64,000 nt of DNA from Bradyrhizobium sp. URHD0069 (GTDB lineage Bacteria > Pseudomonadota > Alphaproteobacteria > Rhizobiales > Xanthobacteraceae): assembly GCF_000701345.1 (NCBI RefSeq), contig NZ_KL370777.1, positions 69,467 through 133,466 on the forward strand, read 5' to 3'. The notes below the pieces were generated by a model. The model was not told the DNA's origin. It saw only the letters and a program-made list of their open reading frames with translations, and made no database searches. This document shows, piece after piece, positions 9,301 through 18,678 of the stretch (position 1 is its first letter; each line of letters begins with the position of its first letter). The position numbers and the translations under genes are program-made.

Positions 9301-10500
9301 TTAGAACGAGAGGCTGTCCTTCATCAGTACCCAGCGGCCGTTCTTGATCTGCTGGACTTGCGTGATCGTATTGGCGAGGTGATCGGTCTTGGAGAACTTG
9401 GTCGGCGGCGAGTTGAAGATGTCCAGAAACTTGTCGCCGGACTCCAGGGCATCAAGCATCCTCTGGCCGGTCAGGTCCTTGCCGGCCTTGTTCGCATAGT
9501 AAGAGAACGTCATCACCGCGTTGTGACCGATGATAGCCTGGGTGTTGGCGTCGGTGCCAAACATCTTCTTGTAGTTGACCAGCCAGTCCTTCACCTTGCC
9601 CTTGGCCGTATCCTCGTAAGGAATCTCGAAGCCGGACGCGGCATAGAGCCCTTCCACGGCTTCCTTGCCGAGGGCCGGCACTTCAAGCACGTTGGTCGGC
9701 GTGGCGCCGAGGAAGGTCACGTCCCAGCCGAGCTTCTTGGCTTCGCTCATGGCACCGATGGTCTCGCGGATCACCGTGCCGAGCAGGACCATATCGCAAC
9801 CGTCGGATTTCATCTTGGCGATCTGCGCGCTGAAGTCGGATGCTCCGCGCTTGTAGCTGGTGATCGAGGCCGGCGTCACTTTCATCGCCCCGAGCTGCTG
9901 GGTGAATCCGTCGAGCACGTTTTTCCCGTACTCATCGTCCTGATGCAGGACGCACGGTTTCTTGAAGTTCTTCGCCTCCATCATGTATTTGAGCGCGGCG
10001 CGGGTGCTCTCGACGTAGGGCAACAGGTTGTTGAACTTCAGCCTTTCCTGCGGCTTGGCCGGGTCGAACTTGAAGGTGAATTCGGCTGCCGTCAGCGGAA
10101 ACAGCTGCAATACGCCGGCATCGAACAATATGTCCTGCGCGGCGAGCACCGTCGGCGAACCCATCGGGCCGACCATGGCGAAGATCTTGTCGCGCTCGAC
10201 CATCTTCTGTGACGCCAGCACCGCTTTCTTCGGATCGTAGCCGTTATCCTCGACGATCAGCTTGAGTTTGCGGCCGTTGATGCCGCCGGCCGCATTGATT
10301 TCCTCGACCGCCATTTTCATGCCGTTGGAAACCGGAACACCCCATACCTTGATCGGGCCCGACAAGTCCTGGTGGGTACCGATGACGATCTCGGTCGCCG
10401 AGATGCCTTCGTTGGTGATCTTGGTCTGCGCCGCCGCAGGCAGATGGGTCAGCGCAACGGCGCTCACCGCAAAGCCCAGCGCCTTGAACGATTTCGACAT
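9301..10500 (-). CDS. livK: Branched-chain amino acid type ABC transporter substrate-binding protein
   Basis: 399 residues: signal peptide of about 24 residues (LPAAAQ), then a type I periplasmic-binding fold of the LivK/Peripla_BP_6 family (EIVIGTHQDLSGP near 37, NGMKMAVEEINAAGGINGRKL near 63, VGPMGSPTVLAAQDI near 112). A good ribosome site (GAGGAGG, 7 nt) precedes the ATG. It is the last gene of an operon with liv permeases and ATPases plus an acyl-CoA synthetase, so the ligand may be an aromatic or fatty carboxylate rather than an amino acid; this is inference, as LIV-type systems with adjacent ligases often import such acids. Confidence 0.88.
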   Translation of the reverse strand: MSKSFKALGFAVSAVALTHLPAAAQTKITNEGISATEIVIGTHQDLSGPIKVWGVPVSNGMKMAVEEINAAGGINGRKLKLIVEDNGYDPKKAVLASQKMVERDKIFAMVGPMGSPTVLAAQDILFDAGVLQLFPLTAAEFTFKFDPAKPQERLKFNNLLPYVESTRAALKYMMEAKNFKKPCVLHQDDEYGKNVLDGFTQQLGAMKVTPASITSYKRGASDFSAQIAKMKSDGCDMVLLGTVIRETIGAMSEAKKLGWDVTFLGATPTNVLEVPALGKEAVEGLYAASGFEIPYEDTAKGKVKDWLVNYKKMFGTDANTQAIIGHNAVMTFSYYANKAGKDLTGQRMLDALESGDKFLDIFNSPPTKFSKTDHLANTITQVQQIKNGRWVLMKDSLSF

Positions 10501-10581
10501 TCTAAGCCTCCTCTTCGTTGGCCCGTGTTGAGCGAAGGGTGGGGCCCTTCAGTCCTTCGCCGTGTTCAAACCGCTCGCTGC

Positions 10582-12420
10582 TTACGCCACCGCCCGCTCG
10601 CCATACATGGCGTCGATTTCGATCGCGTAGCGCTTATTCACGAAATTCCGCTTCAGCTTCATGGTCGGCGTCAGTTCCTCGTCCTCAGGCGTCAGCTGAC
10701 GTTCGATCAGAAAGAACTTCTTGATGGTTTCCACGCGCGCGAAATTGACGTTCACCGCATCGACCTCGCGCTGGACCAGCTCCTGGATTTCCGCCGCCCG
10801 GCACAGGCTCGCGTAATTGGTGAAGGGGATGTCGTGGTCCTGGGCGAACTTCTCGACATTCTCCTGGTCGATCATGATGAGGCAGGTCAAATAGGGCCGC
10901 TTGTCGCCGATCACCACGGCGTCCGAAATGTAGGGCGAGAATTTCAGCTGGTTCTCAATTTCCGACGGCGTGATGTTCTTGCCGCCTGAGGTGATGATGA
11001 TGTCCTTCATCCGGTCGGTAATCTTGACGAAGCCCTCATTGTCGATCGAGCCGACGTCGCCGGTGTGCAGCCATCCCTTGGCGTCGATGGTCTCGGCGGT
11101 CTTTTCGGGCTGGTTGACGTAACCCATGAACAGGAAATCGCCCCTGATCAAGATCTCGCCCTGAGGCGAAATACTGACCTCGCCCCACGGTACGGCCTTC
11201 CCGACCGAACCGAGCTTGACGCGGTCCGACGGCATCAGGGTGGCAACCCCGCAATTTTCGGTCTGGCCGTAGACCTCGCGCATGTCGATGCCGAGCGCGA
11301 GATACCAGCGGATCAGGTCCGGCGAGATCGGCGCAGCACCGGTGAATGCCAGGCGACAACGATCCAGTCCGAGCATGCGCCGGATGTTGCGGAACACCAG
11401 CCAGTAGGCGGCCCGGTTGAGAAGACGCAACGACAGGGACGGCGTATCCCCCTGGAGCCTGCAATCGGTCATGCGATAGGCGATGGCCAGCGCGCGGCGG
11501 TACGTCCAGTTCTGGAACGGAGTCGCATCCTTCAGCGCAATCGTGATGCCTGAATAGAATTTCTCCCAGATCCGCGGCACCGCCAGAAACGCGGTAGGCT
11601 GCACCTCGCGGAGATTGTCGGGCACCGTTTCCGGGCTTTCGGCGAAATTCATCACCGATCCCAAGGCTACCGGGATGTAATAGCCGCCGACCCGTTCGGC
11701 GACGTGGCAGAGCGGCAGGAAGACGAGGCGTTCTTCGCTGTCGGTGGAGGGAAGCAGATCGTTGGCATGGCGCATCTGGTGCGTGACGCCGCGGTTGGAA
11801 TGCATGGCGCCTTTGGGCGGGCCCGTCGTGCCGGAGGTGTAGACCAGGATAGCGAGATCGCTGGCGCCGCGGCTCGCGATCATCTCGTCCCAAAGGGTTT
11901 CGCGGTTCCGGATGTGATTGCGCCCCAGCGCCATGAACTCGGCCAACGACAACACCATCGGGTCGCTGAATCCGGCCAAGCCCTCCATGTCAAAGACGAC
12001 GATCTTCTGCAAAGTCGGACAGCGCACACGGCACGACAGGATCTTGTCGAGCTGCTCTTCGTCCTCGGCGAAAATCACCCGGGTAACGGAGTCATTGATG
12101 AGATATTCCACCTGGGCCGCGGAATCGGTCGGATAGATGCCGGATGAAACGCCGCCGGCACACAGGATGCCCATATCGGCAAACACCCATTCCGGCACCG
12201 CGTTGCCAATGATCGAGGCGACGTCCCCCGGCCGAAAGCCGGTGGCGTGCAGTCCGTAGGCAATTTCCTTCGATAGCTGCAGCCATTGCCGCCAGCTGGT
12301 CGGCTGCCAGACGCCGAACTTCTTCTCGCGGATCGCCGGCCGGTCGCCGCGGATTTCCGCTGCAAGCAGAAAGCTCTTCGCGATCGTGTCCGCGACAGTC
12401 AGCACCGCCGGTCTGGCCAT
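10582..12420 (-). CDS. AMP-dependent long-chain acyl-CoA synthetase (FadD-like)
   Basis: 612 residues from the ATG at 12420, preceded by a strong GGAGGGAGGAG ribosome site; the frame stays open upstream to 12507 but lacks a better start. ANL-superfamily features: the nucleotide loop VYTSGTTGPPKG near 192, the A5 region YGQTENCG, the A8 motif WLHTGDVG, and C-terminal ITSGGKNITPSEIE containing the conserved Lys/Gly-rich hinge. The family activates a carboxylic acid to acyl-AMP and then acyl-CoA in the cytosol. Placement between livF and livK suggests it activates the imported substrate. Chain length or aromatic preference cannot be read from sequence. Confidence 0.9.
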   Translation of the reverse strand: MARPAVLTVADTIAKSFLLAAEIRGDRPAIREKKFGVWQPTSWRQWLQLSKEIAYGLHATGFRPGDVASIIGNAVPEWVFADMGILCAGGVSSGIYPTDSAAQVEYLINDSVTRVIFAEDEEQLDKILSCRVRCPTLQKIVVFDMEGLAGFSDPMVLSLAEFMALGRNHIRNRETLWDEMIASRGASDLAILVYTSGTTGPPKGAMHSNRGVTHQMRHANDLLPSTDSEERLVFLPLCHVAERVGGYYIPVALGSVMNFAESPETVPDNLREVQPTAFLAVPRIWEKFYSGITIALKDATPFQNWTYRRALAIAYRMTDCRLQGDTPSLSLRLLNRAAYWLVFRNIRRMLGLDRCRLAFTGAAPISPDLIRWYLALGIDMREVYGQTENCGVATLMPSDRVKLGSVGKAVPWGEVSISPQGEILIRGDFLFMGYVNQPEKTAETIDAKGWLHTGDVGSIDNEGFVKITDRMKDIIITSGGKNITPSEIENQLKFSPYISDAVVIGDKRPYLTCLIMIDQENVEKFAQDHDIPFTNYASLCRAAEIQELVQREVDAVNVNFARVETIKKFFLIERQLTPEDEELTPTMKLKRNFVNKRYAIEIDAMYGERAVA

Positions 12421-12514
12421 GCCCGCTCCTCCCTCTCCTGGCCCGCTTCGGACGCTGGCTTTGACAGCCAGTCTTTTTCCCGAGGCAGCACCTGCATTAA
12501 ACGCCAAGTCCTTT

Positions 12515-13294
12515 TCAACGCCAAGTTTTCTTCTTCTTCCAGCGCCGATCGCCCCGCGCGCCCGCTTCCTTGGCGCCGAGATAGAATTCCTGAATATCCT
12601 TGGAATGCATCAGCCGGTCGCAGGTGTCGTTCATGACCACCCGGCCGATTTCCAGAACATAGCCGTAATGCGCCGTCTCCAGCGCGACCTTGGCGTTCTG
12701 CTCGACCAGCAGGATCGACATGCTCTGCTCTTCGTTGACGCGGCGGATGATGGCGAAGATCTCCTTCACCAGGATCGGCGACAGGCCGAGCGAGGGCTCG
12801 TCGAGCAGCAAAAGCGTCGGCCGGTTCATCAATGCGCGCCCGATCGCGAGCATCTGCTGCTCGCCGCCCGAGAGCTGGCCGGCCGGCTGGTTGAGCCGTT
12901 CCCTGAGCCGCGGAAAATATCCGTAGACCCGCTCGAGATCATCGGCGACGCCGTCACGGTCCTTGCGCGGATAGGCACCCATCATCAGGTTCTCGCGCAC
13001 GCTCAGGAAAGGAAACACCTCGCGCCCCTCGGGCACATGGCTTACGCCCAGCCGCACGATCTTGTCGGCTTCCATGCGGTGGATCGGCTTACCGAGAAAT
13101 TCGATGGAGCCCTTCTGCGGGTCGAGAATGCCAGAAATGGTCTTGAGCACGGTGGTCTTGCCGGCGCCGTTGGCGCCGAGCAGGGTGACGATCCGGCCGC
13201 GCGGGACCTCGAGACTGATGCCGCGAATGGCCATGATCGGCCCGTAGTAGCTCTCGATGTTGCTGAGTTTCAGGATGATGTCGGGAGCGCTCAT
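12515..13294 (-). CDS. livF: LIV-type ABC transporter ATPase (LivF)
   Basis: 259 residues from ATG 13294. Walker A GANGAGKTT near 41, signature LSGGEQQ near 145, Walker B LLLLDEPSLGLSP near 165, then the switch His region; LivF length is usual (about 235-260). It begins 2 bp after the livG stop (TAAGGATG), so the two are translationally close. A C-terminal Lys/Arg tail (RRWKKKKT) is longer than usual. Supplies energy for the livHM permease. Confidence 0.92.
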   Translation of the reverse strand: MSAPDIILKLSNIESYYGPIMAIRGISLEVPRGRIVTLLGANGAGKTTVLKTISGILDPQKGSIEFLGKPIHRMEADKIVRLGVSHVPEGREVFPFLSVRENLMMGAYPRKDRDGVADDLERVYGYFPRLRERLNQPAGQLSGGEQQMLAIGRALMNRPTLLLLDEPSLGLSPILVKEIFAIIRRVNEEQSMSILLVEQNAKVALETAHYGYVLEIGRVVMNDTCDRLMHSKDIQEFYLGAKEAGARGDRRWKKKKTWR

Positions 13295-13296
13295 CC

Positions 13297-14055
13297 TTAG
13301 GCACCCAGATAGGCGGCGACGACGTCGGGATGGACCTGCACCTCGGACGGCGATCCCATCGCCAGCACCTTGCCGTAGTTCAGCGCGATCACGCGGTCGG
13401 AGACGCGGTTCACCAGCGTCATGTCGTGCTCGACCATCAGCACGGTGACGCCGAGCTCGGTCTTCATGTCGCGGATCCAGAACGACATGTCGTCGGTCTC
13501 CTCGACGTTCAGTCCGGACGACGGCTCGTCGAGCAGGATCAGCTTCGGCTCGGAGCACAGCGCCCGCGCCAGCTCGATCACCTTTCGCACGCCGTAGGGC
13601 AGCCCGGAAATCAGCTTGTCGCGATAGGGGGCGAGATCGAGGAATTCGATGACTTGCTCGACGCGGCGGCGATGGACTTTCTCGGTCGAGCGCACGCTCG
13701 GCAGAAACAATAGTTCCTGCCAGAGCCGGGTGGTGGAATGGCGGTGCCGGCCGACCAGCAGATTGCTGAGCACCGTCGCATTCTCGAACAGTTCGATGTT
13801 CTGAAAGGTGCGGGCGATCCCGAGTTTCGCGATGCCGAATGCCGGCTCGTCGGTGATGTCCTGATCCTCGAAATAAATCCTGCCCGACGTCGGGCTGTAG
13901 ATCCGCGAAATCAGGTTGAAGATCGAGCTTTTTCCCGCGCCGTTGGGACCGATGATGGAAAGGATCTCGCCCTTCTCCACGGCGAAGCTGACGGCATCGA
14001 CCGCTTTGAGCCCACCGAAATGCAGTGACAGATTCTCGGCGCGGAAATAACTCAT
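13297..14055 (-). CDS. livG: LIV-type ABC transporter ATPase (LivG)
   Basis: 252 residues beginning MSYFRAENLSLHFGGLKAV. The ATG at 14055 overlaps the livM stop (ATGA), which decides this start over the open frame extending to 14151. Walker A GPNGAGKSS, Walker B LILLDEPSSGLN and the LivG-type long insertion after Walker A (ISRIYSPTSG... GIARTFQNIELFENATVL) are visible. The signature motif is atypical: SGLPYGVRKVIELARAL replaces LSYGxQ-type sequences, a form common in LivG relatives. Confidence 0.92.
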   Translation of the reverse strand: MSYFRAENLSLHFGGLKAVDAVSFAVEKGEILSIIGPNGAGKSSIFNLISRIYSPTSGRIYFEDQDITDEPAFGIAKLGIARTFQNIELFENATVLSNLLVGRHRHSTTRLWQELLFLPSVRSTEKVHRRRVEQVIEFLDLAPYRDKLISGLPYGVRKVIELARALCSEPKLILLDEPSSGLNVEETDDMSFWIRDMKTELGVTVLMVEHDMTLVNRVSDRVIALNYGKVLAMGSPSEVQVHPDVVAAYLGA

Positions 14056-15203
14056 CGGTTCCGCTCCGATTTCACGTAGATCTTCTGCCGCTTGAAAGTG
14101 GCGCGCTTGTAGAGCGGGAACAACTGGAAGAAGAGTTTTATCTTCAGCCACCGTCCGTAAAGACCGAGCGGCTCGAACAACACGAACAGGACAATGATCA
14201 CCCCGTAGATCGCGCCTTTCAGGCCGTTGGCGGAAGCGAATGCGGCGACATTGCTCTGAATGTGGGCCGCGCGCTCGCTTCCTGCGCCAAGCGCGGCAGC
14301 CACGGCGGCCACGACGCCGGGGACGTCGTCCTTGAGGTACGTCAGGAACGGATCGATCATGACGATGAAGATCGCCCCCAGCACCGCGCCGTGCGGGCTG
14401 AATGCGCCGCCGATCAGAATCACGATGATGAACTCGATCGAGAGCTGCAGCGTGAACATCTCGGGGCTGATGAAGGACAGTTTGTGGGCGAACAGGCAGC
14501 CGGCAAACCCGGTGATGGCAGCGCTGATCGCAAACGACTTGACCTTGTAGAGCGATACGTTGACGCCCATGCTTCGCGCCGCCGTCTCGCTGTCGCGGAT
14601 CGCGACGAACGCGCGGCCGGTCGGCGAACGCAACAGATTGAGCGTGCCGACGATCGTCAAAATCAACACGCCAAGACAGAGAAAATAGAATGCCGGGCTG
14701 TCACGCGGCACCGACGTGCCGAGCAACTGAATGGTCTTGACGCGCATACCCTCGTTGCCGTGCGTCACGCTTTCCCAGCGCGCCAGGATTTCCTCGACAA
14801 TGAAGCCAAACGAGATCGTGGCGATGACGAGATAGATGCCCTGTAGCCGCAAGGCGGGAAAGCCGACAAGCGCACCGACTACCCCGGTCAGCAACCCGGC
14901 GGCCAGAAAGTAGACCGGGAAAGGGACGTTGAATTGCTGCAGGTAGGCGGTCGTATAGGCGCCGATGGCGAGAAAGGCGGCATGGCCCAGTGACGCCTGC
15001 CCGGTGAAGCCGGTCAGGATCATCAATCCAACGCCGACGGTGGCGTAGATGCAGACGAAGACCAACTGACTGACGATATAGCTACTGAGAACGAACGGCG
15101 CGATCAGTAGAATCGCAAGCAGAACTCCATAGGAAACGACGTAGCCGCTGTGCGGAAACAGCCTGATGTCGTCTTCATAGTCGGTCTTGAACATGAAGCG
15201 CAT
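14052..15203 (-). CDS. livM: LIV-type ABC transporter permease (LivM)
   Basis: 383 residues with about ten hydrophobic segments, including the conserved LivM stretch GLMILTGFTGQASLGHAAF near 66 and EFIIVILIGGAFSPHGAVLGA near 270. The membrane subunit pairs with LivH. A predicted loop near 305-330 (AALGAGSERAAHIQSN) is followed by a final segment and a basic cytoplasmic C-terminus (KRATFKRQKIYVKSERNR). Overlaps livG by 4 bp. Confidence 0.92.
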   Translation of the reverse strand: MRFMFKTDYEDDIRLFPHSGYVVSYGVLLAILLIAPFVLSSYIVSQLVFVCIYATVGVGLMILTGFTGQASLGHAAFLAIGAYTTAYLQQFNVPFPVYFLAAGLLTGVVGALVGFPALRLQGIYLVIATISFGFIVEEILARWESVTHGNEGMRVKTIQLLGTSVPRDSPAFYFLCLGVLILTIVGTLNLLRSPTGRAFVAIRDSETAARSMGVNVSLYKVKSFAISAAITGFAGCLFAHKLSFISPEMFTLQLSIEFIIVILIGGAFSPHGAVLGAIFIVMIDPFLTYLKDDVPGVVAAVAAALGAGSERAAHIQSNVAAFASANGLKGAIYGVIIVLFVLFEPLGLYGRWLKIKLFFQLFPLYKRATFKRQKIYVKSERNR

Positions 15204-15212
15204 GGCTGAACC

Positions 15213-16088
15213 CTAGACTTTCTTGCGCATGTGGATGCCGAACAGGCCTTCGGGCTTGAGCAGCAACACCACCAGCAGAACGATGTAGGGCGCGACGTCC
15301 TTCCATCCCTGCGGCAGATAGAAGCCGGCCATGCTCTCGATCACGCCGATCAGCACGCCGCCCACCACCGCACCCGGGATTGAGCCGAAGCCGCCGAGCA
15401 CGGCGGCCGGAAACGCCTTCAGCCCGAGCACCAGGCCGACATTGGAATGAATGAAGGTGATCGGCGCGAGCAGCACGCCGGCGCAGGTCGCGACCGCCGC
15501 GCTGATCGCCCACACGATCGACACCACGCGCTTGACCGGAATGCCCATATAATAGGCCGCCAGCATGTTCTCCGAACTCGCGCGCATGGCGGTGCCGAGT
15601 GTGGTTCGATTGAAAAATAGATACAGCAGCGCGCACAGGATGATGGTGGCCGCGATCACGGAGAGTTTGTCATAGGCCAGCACCAGGCTGCCGATCCGCA
15701 ACACGCCCTCGCTGAACGGCGTCTCGATCTTGAAGTCGTCGGTGCCCCAGATCATGCCGACGATGGAGCGCAGAAAATATCCGAGGCCGATGGTCGCCAT
15801 GATGATGGAGAATTGCGGATAGCCAAGGATCGGGCGCACTACCACGCGTTCCGCCAGCATGCCGAACAGCGCCATCGCCGCGACCGCCGCGGCAAATCCG
15901 AGCCAGTAGTTCAGCCCGAGCATGCCGATGAAGGTGAAGGCGAAAAACCCGCCCAGCATCATCAGGTCGCCCTGGGCGAAGTTCACGACCTCGGTCGCCT
16001 TGTAAACAAGGACGAAGCCCAGCGCGATCAAGCCGTAGACGCAGCCGAGCGCAATACCACTCACCAACTGCTGAACGAAGTCCAGCAT
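15213..16088 (-). CDS. livH: LIV-type ABC transporter permease (LivH)
   Basis: 291 residues. Conserved motifs GLIALGFVLVYKATEVVNFAQGD near 20-42 and AVLGGFGSIPGAVVGGVLIG near 240. Two ATGs lie close together. The second, at 16088, is chosen because the GGGGAGGG ribosome site is 9 nt upstream of it, whereas it abuts the first at 16097. First gene of the operon livH-livM-livG-livF-acyl-CoA ligase-livK. Confidence 0.92.
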   Translation of the reverse strand: MLDFVQQLVSGIALGCVYGLIALGFVLVYKATEVVNFAQGDLMMLGGFFAFTFIGMLGLNYWLGFAAAVAAMALFGMLAERVVVRPILGYPQFSIIMATIGLGYFLRSIVGMIWGTDDFKIETPFSEGVLRIGSLVLAYDKLSVIAATIILCALLYLFFNRTTLGTAMRASSENMLAAYYMGIPVKRVVSIVWAISAAVATCAGVLLAPITFIHSNVGLVLGLKAFPAAVLGGFGSIPGAVVGGVLIGVIESMAGFYLPQGWKDVAPYIVLLVVLLLKPEGLFGIHMRKKV

Positions 16089-16376
16089 TGCCGACATCCC
16101 TCCCCGATGCGGCGGCGATTCTTTTCGATCGCCTCTGGCGCATCTTGCGTCTGGTCGCTGCTCAGCGCCGATTGTGTCGAAAAGCTTCCAAGCAGTTGAC
16201 GATTATACAGCCCAAAGCGCCGATCCCTGTCAACAAGCGCTCGTTGCCGTCCCGAGTTCGCGTTGCGGACAAATGTTGCAGCTTTGAGCAAGCCCGCGAG
16301 CATTGGCGGGATTTGCGGCACTCGATTCACCGCGCCGAAATATCTTTTGGTCCATGGTCCATCGGCAAAGCAAAAC
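16089..16376. other. Divergent promoter region between livH and the ABC exporter
   Basis: About 290 bp holding the promoters of two divergent operons. No clear -35/-10 pair or operator palindrome stood out. The frame of the exporter ATPase stays open into this region up to 16263, but without coding-like conservation. Confidence 0.5.
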
Positions 16377-17150
16377 ATGGATTGTCCCGACATCATGAAG
16401 CCCGAACAGCCGTCCGCGCTGCAAGTGCGAGGGTTAACAAAGCGTTTTGACCGCCTCGCGGTCGATGCGCTCGATCTCACTGTGCGATCAGGCGAATTCT
16501 ATGCGCTGGTCGGACCCAACGGCGCCGGCAAGACCACGACGTTGCGCATGGTGGCGGGGCTCTCGCGGCCCGACGCCGGCTCGGTGGCGGTGTTCGGTAT
16601 CGACGCGCTCAGCGATCCCGTTGCCGCCAAGCAGATGATGGCGTGGGTCTCCGACGAGCCGATGATCTACGACAAGCTGACGCCGGTGGAATATCTCGAA
16701 TTCGTCGCCGGCCTCTGGGGCGTCGACCCCGTCGTTTCCGGTCCCTGCGCGCATGATCTGCTCATCTCGCTCGGCCTTGAGCCGCATCTGCGCGAGCGCT
16801 GCGAGGGATTTTCCAAGGGCATGCGCCAGAAGGTCGCGCTTGCGGGAGCCCTGGTCCACGACCCCCGTCTGATCATCCTGGACGAACCTCTCACCGGCCT
16901 CGACGCCGTCTCCGCGCGCCACGTCAAGGGATTGCTCGTCGATCGCGTCCGCGCCGGCTGCACCGTCATCATGACCACGCACATCCTCGAAGTGGCCGAA
17001 CGCATGGCCGACCGGATCGGCGTCATCGCCGCGGGACGGCTCGTCGCCGAAGGCACTTTGGCCGAGTTGCGTCAGCAGAACGGGCACAACGATACCAGCC
17101 TCGAAGACCTGTTCATTGCGCTCGTCAATGTCGAGGCTGCCGCCGCATGA
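16377..17150 (+). CDS. ABC-2 type exporter ATPase subunit
   Basis: 257 residues from ATG 16377 (ATG 16395 is an equally possible start; neither has a clear Shine-Dalgarno). Walker A GPNGAGKTTT, signature FSKGMRQKV near 150, Walker B LIILDEPLTGLDA near 175, switch TTHILEVAERM; typical of CcmA/NatA-type ATPases. Its stop overlaps the start of the permease gene (ATGA), so the two form an exporter. Substrate unknown. Confidence 0.88.
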   Translation: MDCPDIMKPEQPSALQVRGLTKRFDRLAVDALDLTVRSGEFYALVGPNGAGKTTTLRMVAGLSRPDAGSVAVFGIDALSDPVAAKQMMAWVSDEPMIYDKLTPVEYLEFVAGLWGVDPVVSGPCAHDLLISLGLEPHLRERCEGFSKGMRQKVALAGALVHDPRLIILDEPLTGLDAVSARHVKGLLVDRVRAGCTVIMTTHILEVAERMADRIGVIAAGRLVAEGTLAELRQQNGHNDTSLEDLFIALVNVEAAAA

Positions 17151-18673
17151 CTTCAGCCACAGCGCTTACGTGGTTTGCCCGGCACGAACTGCGGCTGGCA
17201 TGGCGCGAATGGCTCGCGATGATGACGGGCGGCCGCCGCGGACGAAAGCGCGGCGCGGTCATTGGCCTGATAGTCATTGCCGCGATCATGCACCTGCCGG
17301 CCTATGCGGTAGTCGGCCGGTTTGCGGACCTGCCGGCGCCGCTCGACAAATCCACCCTCATCGTCATCACGGCGACCATCTTCCTGGCCTGGGCCTTGAT
17401 GCTGTCGCAGGCCATCGAATCCGTGACGCGGGTGTTTTACGCCCGCGCCGATCTCGATCTGATCATGTCTTCGCCGGTCCGGTTAGCCGACGTGTTTTCG
17501 GTACGCATCGCGGCGATTGCGCTCTCGGTGATTGCGATGGCGCTGTTGTTGTCGACGCCCTTTGTCGACGTTCTCGTGATCGGCGGTGGCATCAGGTGGT
17601 TCTCGGCTTATGGCGTTGTCATCGCCATCGGTCTGACGGCCGCAGCCGCTGCGATCGTGGTCACCATCGTGCTGTTTCGATTGATCGGGCCGAACCGGAC
17701 CCGACTGGTCGCGCAAATTCTCGCCGCAACGATCGGTGCCGGCTTCGTGATCGCCCTCCAGATCGCGGCGATCATGTCCTACGGCACGCTGTCGCGGTTT
17801 ACTGTTCTGACATCGGACGCCGCGGCGGCGTTTGCACCTGATATTGAGAGCATCGTGTGGTGGCCGGCACGGGCAGCGCTGGGCGATAGCGAAGCGATGT
17901 TGCCTCTGTTAGCGGGCGGCCTCATCCTGCTCGGCGCCGTGATGGCGATGTTCTCGCCACGGTTTGCCGACACGGCCATCAGCGCTTCGGCGAATGCCAC
18001 ACCTGGCCGCCAAGGCTCCCGCCCAAGAGGGTTCCGCGCGGGCTCGCGGCAGCAGGCGTTGCGGCGCAAGGAATTTGTACTGCTGCGGCGCGATCCGTGG
18101 CTGATCTCGCGGACCCTGATGCAACTGCTGTATCTGGTGCCGCCGGCACTGCTGCTGTGGCGAAGCTTCGCCGACAGTTCCTTGGCGATCGTGCTGATCA
18201 CCCCTGTTATCGTGATGGCGGCAGGCCAACTCGCAGGTGGCCTCTCCTGGTTGACGATATCGGGCGAAGACGCCGCCGATTTGGTGGCGACCGCACCTCT
18301 GCCGCCCTCGCACGTAACCCGCGCCAAGATCGAAGTGGTGTTGATCGCGATCGGCGTGATCTTCGCGCCGATGATCATCGCGCTGCTATTTGCTTCACCG
18401 CTGCAGGCGGCGGTCACCGCGGTCGGCATCATCATCGCTTCCGCATCGGCTACCGCGATCCAGCTGTGGTTTCGGGTGCAGGCGAGGCGCAGCCAGTTTC
18501 GCCGCCGTCAGACCTCGTCGCGGCTGGCGACGTTCGCCGAGGCCTTTTCCTCGATCGGATGGGCCGCAACCGCGGCGCTGGCGCTGACGCTTCCCATTGC
18601 CGCGCCGATTACGGGATTGATGACCGCGGGCCTCCTCGCGGCAACATGGAAGCTCAGTCCGCGGCGCGAATGA
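17147..18673 (+). CDS. ABC exporter permease, polytopic membrane protein
   Basis: 508 residues with roughly twelve hydrophobic segments in two halves, separated by a basic cytoplasmic stretch near 285-305 (RQGSRPRGFRAGSRQQALRR). It starts within the ATPase stop codon. No catalytic motifs; recognised by length, membrane profile and pairing. It converges on the hydrolase gene, with only 5 bp between their ends. Confidence 0.8.
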   Translation: MTSATALTWFARHELRLAWREWLAMMTGGRRGRKRGAVIGLIVIAAIMHLPAYAVVGRFADLPAPLDKSTLIVITATIFLAWALMLSQAIESVTRVFYARADLDLIMSSPVRLADVFSVRIAAIALSVIAMALLLSTPFVDVLVIGGGIRWFSAYGVVIAIGLTAAAAAIVVTIVLFRLIGPNRTRLVAQILAATIGAGFVIALQIAAIMSYGTLSRFTVLTSDAAAAFAPDIESIVWWPARAALGDSEAMLPLLAGGLILLGAVMAMFSPRFADTAISASANATPGRQGSRPRGFRAGSRQQALRRKEFVLLRRDPWLISRTLMQLLYLVPPALLLWRSFADSSLAIVLITPVIVMAAGQLAGGLSWLTISGEDAADLVATAPLPPSHVTRAKIEVVLIAIGVIFAPMIIALLFASPLQAAVTAVGIIIASASATAIQLWFRVQARRSQFRRRQTSSRLATFAEAFSSIGWAATAALALTLPIAAPITGLMTAGLLAATWKLSPRRE

Positions 18674-18678
18674 AGGCG

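Noticed and set aside
9154-10212. Plus-strand frame of 352 codons
   Set aside because: Antisense to the livK-like gene, which has a signal peptide, family motifs and a terminator.
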